From positions 1-18,974 of the forward strand of contig JAEZOA010000134.1 of the NCBI GenBank assembly GCA_023441625.1: a stretch of DNA of 18,974 nucleotides, read 5' to 3'. The position numbers were made by a program, and so were the translations under genes. Positions 1 through 6,263 of the stretch are shown here, in pieces. Numbering within the stretch: position 1 is the first letter of the stretch; every line of letters starts with the position of its first letter. Under the pieces are notes generated by a model. That model ran no database searches and was not told the DNA's origin. It saw only the letters and a list, made by a program, of their open reading frames with translations. Source of the DNA: Bacillota bacterium (lineage in GTDB: Bacteria > Bacillota > Clostridia > Acetivibrionales > DSM-1351).

Positions 1-14
1 ATTAATTTTGACAT
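1..14 (-). CDS. First codons of a minus-strand gene running off the window
   Basis: Only the start is visible. On the minus strand a start ATG (14-12) is followed by TCA, AAA and TTA (M-S-K-L) before the window ends. The start is supported by an AAAGGAG ribosome binding site at about 21-27, six bases upstream of the ATG, which is ideal spacing. The gene diverges from everything else in the window. Nothing can be said about its product. The call rests only on the Shine-Dalgarno/start pair, so it could be chance. Confidence 0.5.
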
Positions 15-164
15 AGAAAACTCCTTTCAAATGCAGGCAAGGTACCAACTTAATTCTACAGGAATTTGATGCAAGACTAAAATCTATTTTGTTATATTAA
101 AAGTGGAATTTACTTTTTCATTCAAGGTAGTAAATTATTACTATATGTTTTTTTGCAATATATA

Positions 165-193
165 TTGACAAAGGGAAAGTATATAAATACAAT
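165..193 (+). promoter_or_regulatory. Sigma-A-type promoter, TTGACA-17-TACAAT
   Basis: A perfect -35 hexamer TTGACA (165-170) is followed, after 17 bases, by TACAAT (188-193), which differs from the consensus -10 at one base. Transcription would begin near 200. No convincing coding sequence lies directly downstream. The transcript would run through tandem repeats into the hairpin at 377-402, so the product may be a short RNA, or a leader read through into the gene at 599. Confidence 0.6.
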
Positions 194-304
194 ATATTGT
201 GTAATTACAATTTTTGTATTTTAAAAGTCAATAAATAACTTTATATAAGTTTTTATAACTTTTATTTAGTTTTTTATACTTTACAAAAGAGAAATAAGTC
301 AAAA

Positions 305-349
305 TACTACAGAAAAGTCAATTAATTTACTGCAGAAAAAGCTAATAAT
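305..349 (+). repeat. Imperfect tandem repeat, two 22-base copies
   Basis: Two copies with a 23-base period start at 305 (TACTACAGAAAAGTCAAT...) and 328 (TACTGCAGAAAAAGCTAA...). They share TACT, CAGAAAA and an AAT end. The heptamer AAGTCAA also occurs at 225-231, 296-302 and 315-321. The repeat lies between the promoter at 165-193 and the terminator at 377-402. The role is unknown and the A-rich composition lowers its significance. Confidence 0.4.
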
Positions 350-376
350 TACAAAAGATAAATGTCCGGGAAAAAG

Positions 377-402
377 AAAAGAGAGTCTTATGGCTCTCTT
401 TT
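377..402 (+). terminator. Rho-independent terminator of a short upstream transcript
   Basis: AAAAGAGAG (377-385) pairs perfectly with CTCTCTTTT (394-402) around an 8-base loop. The right arm merges into a T run ending at 403, followed by CCC that could pair with GGG at 368-370. It would end transcripts from the promoter at 165-193 about 200 bases after initiation. The U run is partly used up by the stem, so efficiency is uncertain. Confidence 0.55.
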
Positions 403-449
403 TCCCTATAAAAGTGATTAGATAATAAAAAATGTTATTCCTTTAAAAC

Positions 450-490
450 ATACCAAATTATTTGATTATTCTATACAAATACCAAATTAT
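450..490 (+). repeat. Perfect 12-bp direct repeat in an otherwise plain spacer
   Basis: ATACCAAATTAT occurs at 450-461 and again at 479-490, 29 bases apart, in the spacer before the gene at 599. It could be a regulator site or chance in AT-rich DNA. Between 403 and 598 nothing else stands out except a weak promoter-like pair, TTGAAG (545-550) and TATAAA (570-575), with a poor 19-base spacing. Confidence 0.3.
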
Positions 491-598
491 ATAATAAACT
501 TTTAATAACGTGTGAATAATTAAAACTATATAAGTAAGTGGAATTTGAAGTTGGAATTTTTGTTAATGATATAAAGATATTAAGTGGGAGGAGTACTC

Positions 599-1423
599 TT
601 GAAAGTTATAGGATTTGTAGGGCCAAGTGGTACAGGAAAAAGTCATAGAGCTTCATGGGTTGCAAGGGAACATGGAACTGACTTTATAATAGATGATGGA
701 TTGCTCATAAGAGGTAACCAGATAATTGCGGGTATTTCAGCTAAGAGGGAAAATACAAAGATTGCATCAATAAAAAGAGCATTGTTTACTGACAAAAAGC
801 ACACAGAGGATGTAGCAAATGCCCTTAAAAGCTACAATACTCAGATATTATTGATTATTGGGACATCAGATGGAATGGTAGAAGCAATAGCGGAGAGACT
901 TGGAATAGGTCCCATTGATGAGAAGGTATATATAACTGATGTAGCCAGCGAATATGAGATTAAGCAGGCCTTGTCTACCCGAAAAGAGCAGGGAAAGCAT
1001 GTTATTCCTGTTCCAACCTTTGAAATCAAAAAAGATTTTTCAGGGTACTTTTTAGACCCTCTTCAAATATTTAGAAGAAAAGGAAAGGGCAGCTATCAGC
1101 TGGTCGGCGAAAAATCTGTTGTTAGACCCACCTTTAGTTATATGGGGAATTACACTATATCTGATTATACAATATATCAGATAGTTGAGTATGTAACCTC
1201 CAATATTGAAGGAGTATCTAAAATATCAAGGTTTAGAGCAGAAAATAGACCAGATGGAATTTATATAGAAATGGATTTGGTCCTTGTATATGGCTGTTTA
1301 ATAAAGCAGCTATTGAGAGAGGTTCAAGAGAAGGTAAGCGAACAAATAAAGCATCTGACAGCACTTAATATCAGAAGAATGAATGTAGTTGCAAAAAGCC
1401 TTGTAATGGATAATAAGAAGTAG
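599..1423 (+). CDS. P-loop NTPase with C-terminal Asp23/Gls24-like domain
   Basis: A 274-residue cytoplasmic protein. A Walker A motif GPSGTGKS lies at residues 8-15, right at the N-terminus, and no membrane segment is seen. From about residue 178 to 268 the sequence (YTISDYTIYQIVEYVTSNIEGV...) resembles the Asp23/Gls24 envelope-stress family (PF03780). It therefore looks like a nucleotide-binding protein fused to an Asp23-like module, a type found as a hypothetical protein in clostridia. A TTG start at 599 is chosen because GGGAGGAG (586-593) sits five bases before it; the in-frame GTG at 584 overlaps that Shine-Dalgarno sequence. The gene stands alone and is followed by a strong terminator, so it is probably not part of the downstream cluster. 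The biochemical role is unknown. Confidence 0.85.
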   Translation: MKVIGFVGPSGTGKSHRASWVAREHGTDFIIDDGLLIRGNQIIAGISAKRENTKIASIKRALFTDKKHTEDVANALKSYNTQILLIIGTSDGMVEAIAERLGIGPIDEKVYITDVASEYEIKQALSTRKEQGKHVIPVPTFEIKKDFSGYFLDPLQIFRRKGKGSYQLVGEKSVVRPTFSYMGNYTISDYTIYQIVEYVTSNIEGVSKISRFRAENRPDGIYIEMDLVLVYGCLIKQLLREVQEKVSEQIKHLTALNIRRMNVVAKSLVMDNKK

Positions 1424-1540
1424 AATTAGGTGATATTATTGTGGGTTGGAATAACAAACTGCAATAAAAGTAATTAATATTTGCAATGTTTTGTAACATA
1501 AAATAGTAATTAGGAACATTTGAATAAGAAGAGTATTATC

Positions 1541-1588
1541 AATGGGTGTACGGATTAGGGACGAACTAATTCGTACACCCATTTTTTA
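1541..1588 (+). terminator. Strong Rho-independent terminator after the P-loop/Asp23 gene
   Basis: An 18-bp stem, AATGGGTGTACGGATTAG (1541-1558) against CTAATTCGTACACCCATT (1566-1583), has a single G-T wobble and a 7-base loop, and is followed by a run of T. This is the strongest terminator in the window. It separates the gene ending at 1423 from the cluster starting at 1964. Confidence 0.9.
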
Positions 1589-1594
1589 ACATAA

Positions 1595-1632
1595 GCAATG
1601 TTGGCTTGCCAACTTGCGTTGTTTGTGCAACG
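1595..1632 (+). other. Two adjacent small stem-loops after the terminator
   Basis: GCAA-GTTGG (1595-1604, one bulged T) pairs with CCAAC-TTGC (1609-1617) around a CTTG loop. Next to it CGTTG (1617-1621) pairs with CAACG (1628-1632) around a 6-base loop. Neither has a T tail, so they are not terminators. They may be a remnant structured element. The rest of 1424-1718 shows no supportable gene. Confidence 0.35.
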
Positions 1633-1718
1633 AATACCAATTTTAAATAGATTTTCCTTAATTAAGTATTAACATGGCGGCTCAATTTGGGTTTACATAT
1701 TCAACAACTTTATATATT

Positions 1719-1749
1719 ACATTTCAGGTCGTAAATTTAGCATTTCGGG
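1719..1749 (+). promoter_or_regulatory. Paired direct repeats, LytTR-type (ComE/BlpR/AgrA-like) operator
   Basis: ACATTTCAGG (1719-1728) and GCATTTCGGG (1740-1749) agree at 8 of 10 positions and start 21 bp apart, two helical turns, as 9-bp boxes separated by 12 bp. This is the known layout of LytTR response-regulator sites in bacteriocin and quorum-sensing loci (consensus close to aCAnTTcaG-N12-aCAnTTcaG). A possible -10, TATTTA (1786-1791), lies 36 bases downstream with no good -35, as expected of an activator-dependent promoter. An overlapping inverted repeat GTCGT (1728-1732)/ACGAC (1756-1760) is also present. The operator precedes the whole biosynthesis and export cluster. No LytTR regulator or histidine kinase gene is in the window, so the regulator would have to lie elsewhere. 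Confidence 0.5.
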
Positions 1750-1851
1750 CCAAAAACGACATTTTTCTTGCTTTTTGTGATAGGCTATTTATGTCTGTTT
1801 GCAATTTAATTGTCGTAAAAAGTAATATTATGGAAAATAAACACTAATTTG

Positions 1852-1879
1852 TTCCATTAGTGACGGCAACGGAATGGAA
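1852..1879 (+). other. Inverted repeat in the 5' leader of the aminomutase gene
   Basis: TTCCATT (1852-1858) and AATGGAA (1873-1879) form a perfect 7-bp inverted repeat with a 14-base loop. It lies about 85 bases before the start codon at 1964 and downstream of the direct-repeat operator, so it would be in the mRNA leader. It could be an RNA hairpin or an operator. No known riboswitch class was recognised in 1760-1963. Confidence 0.3.
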
Positions 1880-1963
1880 TTTATATGAAAAAACGTAATC
1901 AAAAGCTATGGCAAATGATTACTGCGTGATTTATTACTCAGAGCTAGAAGAGGGTGGAGTCTA

Positions 1964-3037
1964 ATGGAAGAATGGCAACTACAACTAAGAAATTTAATAA
2001 CTAAGCCTGAGCAACTTGCAGATTTTCTGGAGTTGAGTCAACAGGAATGCTCGAATATATCAAAGGTAATAGAAAAATATAAGATGGCTATTTCACCATA
2101 TTATGCAGGATTAATATCCATAGAAAATAATAATTGTCCCATAAAAAAGCAGTGTATTCCTCAATTAGACGAATTAACTAATTCTAATAAAATGTACGAC
2201 GATCCATTGCAAGAATCAGTTTATTCGGTAACACCTCATTTAGTACATAAGTATCCTGATAGAGTAGCCTTTTTTGGAAGCAGCATGTGCTTTGTGTATT
2301 GCAGGCATTGTACACGAAAAAATACTGTTATCAATAATAATGATTCTATTAGTGATAGTGAATTTGCAAAAGTATTAGACTATATTGAAAACAATAAAAA
2401 TATTAGGGATGTTTTAATTACTGGTGGAGACCCTTTAACTTTGACAGATAAAAGACTCGAAAAATACATATCAGAATTTAGAAAAATAGCACATGTACAG
2501 ACAATTAGAATTGGTACTAGGGCAATAGTCACTTGCCCTATGCGTGTTACTGAAAAATTGGCTGATATGCTTATGAAATATCATCCTATATGGATAAATA
2601 CTCATTTCAATCATCCTCTTGAGATTACGCCAGAGGCTGTAGAGGCGTGCAATATACTATTGTCCCGAGGAATTCCTCTTGGAAACCAAACGGTATTACT
2701 AAATGGAATAAATAATGATGTACATATTATGGAGAAGCTTTTATCAGAGTTAATACGAATAAGGGTAAGACCATATTATCTATATCAATGTGACTATGTT
2801 AATGGAGTAGAACATTTCATTACACCATATACTCAAGGCGTTGATATTATTTCGGAGCTTCGAGGAAAGATTTCGGGCTATGCCATACCTCACTTCATAA
2901 TAGATGTCGCCGGAGAAGATGGTGGAAAGATAGTTGTAGAGAAAAGCAACATAGTAAGTGATGATGGAGAAACACTTACATTAAGAGGACTAAAGAATAA
3001 TCTTATTAAATGCAAAATAGGGGAGAGATACATATGA
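1964..3037 (+). CDS. KamA-type radical SAM aminomutase (probable lysine 2,3-aminomutase family)
   Basis: 357 residues, slightly shorter than clostridial lysine 2,3-aminomutase. The family moves the alpha-amino group to the beta carbon using SAM, a 4Fe-4S cluster and PLP. The radical SAM motif is C109-x3-C113-x2-C116 inside CFVYCRHCTRK, nearly identical to KamA. GGDP (154-157) is the SAM-binding glycine motif. The PLP lysine is most likely K322 in DVAGEDGGK. The two Asp residues that hold the substrate side-chain amine in Clostridium subterminale KamA correspond to D277 (in YQCD) and D314. Keeping both argues for lysine or another basic amino acid rather than glutamate. The D314-K322 spacing appears one residue longer than in KamA. 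AGAGGGTGGAG (about 1947-1957) precedes the ATG. It is first in the cluster and overlaps the ligase by 4 bp, so a biosynthetic role seems likelier than lysine fermentation. Family certain; substrate inferred. Confidence 0.88.
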   Translation: MEEWQLQLRNLITKPEQLADFLELSQQECSNISKVIEKYKMAISPYYAGLISIENNNCPIKKQCIPQLDELTNSNKMYDDPLQESVYSVTPHLVHKYPDRVAFFGSSMCFVYCRHCTRKNTVINNNDSISDSEFAKVLDYIENNKNIRDVLITGGDPLTLTDKRLEKYISEFRKIAHVQTIRIGTRAIVTCPMRVTEKLADMLMKYHPIWINTHFNHPLEITPEAVEACNILLSRGIPLGNQTVLLNGINNDVHIMEKLLSELIRIRVRPYYLYQCDYVNGVEHFITPYTQGVDIISELRGKISGYAIPHFIIDVAGEDGGKIVVEKSNIVSDDGETLTLRGLKNNLIKCKIGERYI

Positions 3038-4026
3038 GAGTTGGGTTAACTTTTGATTTGCGTGAAGATTATGATATAGAAAGCACCAGTGAAATATACG
3101 CTGACTTCTGCAATCCAAAGGAGATTGGTTATCTGGCGGATGCAATAAAGAAATGTGGCCATGAGGTGGTTTTAATTGGCAATATGTATAAGCTAAATAA
3201 AATGATACTAGAAAATAAATTTGATTGTGATTTGGTTTTCGTGGAGGATGAAGGGATAAATTCTAGAAATAGAGAAGCGGTAGTACCTGCATTGTTGGAG
3301 TTGAATAAGATTCCTTATGTGGGAAGTGATGCCTATGCAATGGGTCTATCACAAAATAAATTTCATACAAAACTAATAGCTGAGTACTTAAATATAAAAA
3401 CACCAAAATGTATATATGTACCCTATAGGCAAGAAAACTTGGATGAGTTTTTAAGCCACGGAATAGTACAGAACGAACTGAGCTTTCCACTAATTGTTAA
3501 GCCAAACTATGAAGGATATAGCATGGGTGTATTTGTTGTAAATGATTTAAATGAAATGGTAGAAAAGGTAAGCTGGAATATGGATACATATCATCAAGAA
3601 GTTCTTTGTGAAGAATACATTGAAGGTAAAGAGGTGTATGTACCTATTGTGGGTACAGGTGATAAGTCCTACCCTTTAGGAGTAGGCATTTGCAAACATG
3701 AGGATGGTTCCGATATAGATGTTTTTACACTTCAGCAGAAGTGCTTTGAACCAATATTGGATGAAATTTTTGAATGCGATGAAGCTCTTAAAAGTGAATT
3801 AATATCAGCCTCTTTGAAACTACATAAGCATTTAAACTGCTATGATTTCGGCAGATCTGACTTTAAAATTGATAAAAATGGTGTTCCTTACTTTTTGGAG
3901 ATTAATCCAAGACCAGGACTTACACAAAATGGGCCATATGAAACTTGTGCAAAGCATATAGGGAAATCCTATACTCGGATAATAGGTGAAATTATACAAA
4001 GTGCTATTGAAAGATATGGAATATAG
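3034..4026 (+). CDS. ATP-grasp ligase, D-Ala-D-Ala ligase-like
   Basis: 330 residues, the normal size for D-alanine-D-alanine ligase-type enzymes, which activate a carboxylate as an acyl phosphate and join it to an amine. ATP-grasp features are present: FPLIVKPN with K156, EEYIEGKE (193-200), GRSDF with D276, and the metal-binding EINPRPG with E289 and N291. Low similarity to housekeeping Ddl is expected and the substrate cannot be read. The ATG at 3034 overlaps the TGA of the aminomutase (ATGA), with GGGGAGAG just upstream, so translation is coupled. An in-frame ATG at 3010 lies before this Shine-Dalgarno sequence and is less likely. The pairing suggests that the ligase uses the aminomutase product, perhaps attaching a beta-amino acid to an amino acid or peptide. 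It is not clearly of the graspetide (microviridin-type) ligase class. Confidence 0.85.
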   Translation: MRVGLTFDLREDYDIESTSEIYADFCNPKEIGYLADAIKKCGHEVVLIGNMYKLNKMILENKFDCDLVFVEDEGINSRNREAVVPALLELNKIPYVGSDAYAMGLSQNKFHTKLIAEYLNIKTPKCIYVPYRQENLDEFLSHGIVQNELSFPLIVKPNYEGYSMGVFVVNDLNEMVEKVSWNMDTYHQEVLCEEYIEGKEVYVPIVGTGDKSYPLGVGICKHEDGSDIDVFTLQQKCFEPILDEIFECDEALKSELISASLKLHKHLNCYDFGRSDFKIDKNGVPYFLEINPRPGLTQNGPYETCAKHIGKSYTRIIGEIIQSAIERYGI

Positions 4027-4032
4027 GAGGTG
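4025..4032 (+). promoter_or_regulatory. Perfect Shine-Dalgarno AGGAGGTG with no ATG at the right distance
   Basis: AGGAGGTG is fully complementary to the 16S rRNA 3' end. The only standard in-frame start, GTG at 4030, overlaps it. The codon at the ideal distance (4039) is ATA. Before the signal peptide core there is no in-frame ATG, GTG or TTG after 4030. Either a rare ATA start is used, translation starts at GTG 4030 helped by readthrough from the gene before it, or a base differs here (ATG in place of ATA). Confidence 0.5.
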
Positions 4033-5208
4033 TGTGCAATAGAGCATAACAATTTTGCAAAATTCAAAATAGGAATAAGCAAGTTCGTTGCTATAGCAAT
4101 TCTTCTATGTCTGATGATTCAGATTCTTGGCTGTAGTAGCACAAAAGATGAACTTTCAGGAGATAAGCAGCTAAGTATTGCGGTAATGGGATCAAAGCAA
4201 GTATATGATTATGATACTAGCTTTTTAAATGGAATTGAGATGGCTATAAGTGATTTCAACCAACAGTATACCGAAAAGGGATTTAATGCAACTTATAAAA
4301 TATATGACGATGAGTATGATTTTGAAAAGGGTGTTGTTATAGCCAAAAAACTTTCTTCAGATCCCAAAATAACAGCTGTAATTGGTTCGCATAGCTTTAA
4401 CATTCTAGATGCATCTGTTGACTTCTTTGAGGATTCCAAAAAAATACTTATTGCAGCTAATGGAATGATGGATAAATCTATAGTGAACAAAAAATATAAG
4501 TATGTTTTTAGGAATACATTTGGGGAAACAGAAATGGGTGCGTCTATGGCAGATCACGCTGCTAAAATAGGTGCAGACCGTATTGCAATATACCATAGTG
4601 ATACAGAGTTTGAGAAAAATTTGGGGATGGCCTTTAGTAAACGTGCTTTGGAAAATGATTTAAAAGTATTGGATGATGTTTCGGAAATTGGCTCACAAAA
4701 AGATTTTGATAACATGTACAAAAGGTGGGAGGCCATTGGGGTAAACTGCGTAATGATAAGTCAAGAGTCTATAGCAGATGCCTTCATGCTGGCTGAGAGA
4801 ATTCGTACAAAGTCAGATAAAATAAAGATTTATGGAGATTTTTCCTTTGATGCTGATGAAAAGCTAATGGAGAATAAAGAGCATGTTGAAGGTATTATTA
4901 TTCCAACATTAGTGACGATAAGTCAGTCTAGAGCATTAGAGGACTTTGATGCCAGATATGAAGAGATTTATGGCTCAGTACCTACCTGGTGGGCAGCCCA
5001 TGCATATGACTCAGTACGTATGGTACTGGATACCGCAGTTCTAGTAGATAGCAATATACCTGAAAAGATAGCTGAAGGGCTACATTCAGAAACAGGATAT
5101 CAAGGAGTTAAGGGAGTAATAACATTTGATGAAAGTGGGCTTTTGACAAATATAAGTCCTGAATATTCTATTGTTGAAGATGGTAGGCTTGTAAATCTTA
5201 TAAAATAA
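4030..5208 (+). CDS. Branched-chain-amino-acid-type solute-binding lipoprotein (Peripla_BP_6)
   Basis: 392 residues counted from GTG 4030 (389 if ATA 4039 is used). A basic N-terminus, a hydrophobic stretch at about 18-33 and a lipobox ILGC (Cys35) show a membrane-anchored lipoprotein outside the cell. The mature part has the LivJ-like fold pattern of Peripla_BP_6 (PF13458): LSIAVMGS..., NGIEMAISDFN, DDEYD, VIGSHSF, then the second lobe with IAIYHSD, IYGDFSF, and WAAHAYDSVRMV near the C-terminus. Such proteins bind amino acids or small organic ligands for ABC uptake, and some act as sensors. No LivH/M/F/G permease genes are in the window. It lies 3 bases after the ligase and 66 bases before the export adaptor, in one run. 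The start codon is uncertain. Confidence 0.82.
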   Translation: MCAIEHNNFAKFKIGISKFVAIAILLCLMIQILGCSSTKDELSGDKQLSIAVMGSKQVYDYDTSFLNGIEMAISDFNQQYTEKGFNATYKIYDDEYDFEKGVVIAKKLSSDPKITAVIGSHSFNILDASVDFFEDSKKILIAANGMMDKSIVNKKYKYVFRNTFGETEMGASMADHAAKIGADRIAIYHSDTEFEKNLGMAFSKRALENDLKVLDDVSEIGSQKDFDNMYKRWEAIGVNCVMISQESIADAFMLAERIRTKSDKIKIYGDFSFDADEKLMENKEHVEGIIIPTLVTISQSRALEDFDARYEEIYGSVPTWWAAHAYDSVRMVLDTAVLVDSNIPEKIAEGLHSETGYQGVKGVITFDESGLLTNISPEYSIVEDGRLVNLIK

Positions 5209-5274
5209 AAGACTATTTTAGGATATATATTTCATTACTTTTTACAGCCACAATGGTAGCTCATGGAGGTTAAT

Positions 5275-6219
5275 ATGGAAAGAGGTAAAGTACAGTATAG
5301 GGAGGAGGCTCTTAATGCAGTATCCTCCCCAGAACAGTTGGATCAATATACGAAAGTAATTAGAGCACCAGCATGGATTTTACTGACAGCTGTGCTGCTT
5401 ATATTAATTACAGCGTTTATATGGTTGTTTAGTGGAAATATATCCGATGGAATAAATGTTAAGGGAACCATATTCCCACAGTCAGGTGTTACAGATATAT
5501 ATTCGCGTTCATCAGGTACTGTGACAAGTGTTCTTGCAAGAGAAGGAGACTTCGTAGATGCAGGTCAGATACTTGCTATTATACCTGACTATGAGCTTAT
5601 AGCTGAGATAGAAAAGCTTAAGAAAGATATTGGACAAGGAGTTGGGAACACTAAAGATAGTGTAGCCCAAAATGACCTAGAGGCCATATTGGAAAACTTA
5701 ACAGGAGAATATGAGTTAAACTCTGTAATCAAATCCACAATCTCTGGAACAGTTCAGAGTATTGTTTCAAAAGATCAAACAGTATCCAATGGGAATAAGA
5801 TTGCCACTATTATAAATGAAGATAAATATACAAACGACAAGGAAATAATCGCATACATTCCCTTAACCATAGCTCAAAGTATAAAAGTGGGTATGGAAGC
5901 ACAGATTTCTCCTACATATGCACCTAGAGAAGAGTTTGGGTATATGAAGGGGCATATTACAAAGGTAGGCAGGGTGCCTGTTACAGAGGAAATGCTTAAA
6001 AAGACCTTTGGAGATTGGGATCATCAGAAAAACCTACTGGATGAAGAGGGTTGTGTGGAAGTGCGAATCACAATAGGGGTTGATCCAAATTCCAGCAATA
6101 ATTTTCAATGGTCAAACAAAAAGGGGCATGACTTAAGTATAGATATTAGCACTATTTGTAATGTTTTAATTGTATCAGAGGACAAGCGCCCTATAGATTT
6201 GTTATTGGGCTCAAGGTAG
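5275..6219 (+). CDS. HlyD-like adaptor of an NHLM-type peptide export system
   Basis: 314 residues. The N-terminus (REEALNAVSSPEQLDQ...) is the hallmark opening of the NHLM bacteriocin secretion protein family (TIGR03794). One membrane segment at about 33-53 is followed by an extracytoplasmic part. Biotinyl-lipoyl-like halves lie at about 77-102 (GTVTSVLAREGDFVDAGQIL) and 153-180 (ISGTVQSIVSKDQTV), with only a short helical stretch between them, as usual in this family. It links the ABC exporter to the outside and helps move the peptide across the envelope. The start at 5275 is chosen because GGAGGT (5265-5270) lies just upstream; the in-frame ATG at 5263 is before the Shine-Dalgarno sequence. 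It is followed 44 bases later by the C39 ABC exporter. Confidence 0.9.
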   Translation: MERGKVQYREEALNAVSSPEQLDQYTKVIRAPAWILLTAVLLILITAFIWLFSGNISDGINVKGTIFPQSGVTDIYSRSSGTVTSVLAREGDFVDAGQILAIIPDYELIAEIEKLKKDIGQGVGNTKDSVAQNDLEAILENLTGEYELNSVIKSTISGTVQSIVSKDQTVSNGNKIATIINEDKYTNDKEIIAYIPLTIAQSIKVGMEAQISPTYAPREEFGYMKGHITKVGRVPVTEEMLKKTFGDWDHQKNLLDEEGCVEVRITIGVDPNSSNNFQWSNKKGHDLSIDISTICNVLIVSEDKRPIDLLLGSR

Positions 6220-6263
6220 TTAATTTCTAAAAAAAGTATTGGAAGTGGTATAAGCTGATTAAC

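Noticed and set aside
1885..1929. 14-codon ORF (MKKRNQKLWQMITA) in the leader before the aminomutase gene
   Set aside because: Only a weak GGAATGGA lies upstream and the ORF is too short to judge. A basic leader peptide is possible but not supported.
3034..4026. Graspetide (omega-ester peptide) macrocyclase
   Set aside because: The ATP-grasp protein resembles D-Ala-D-Ala ligases in length and motifs, and the core peptide lacks the usual graspetide pattern of clustered Thr/Lys followed by several Asp/Glu.
5201..5220. TAAAATA/TATTTTA inverted repeat after the first binding protein as a terminator
   Set aside because: The stem is purely A-T and lacks a T tail; it would not stop transcription.
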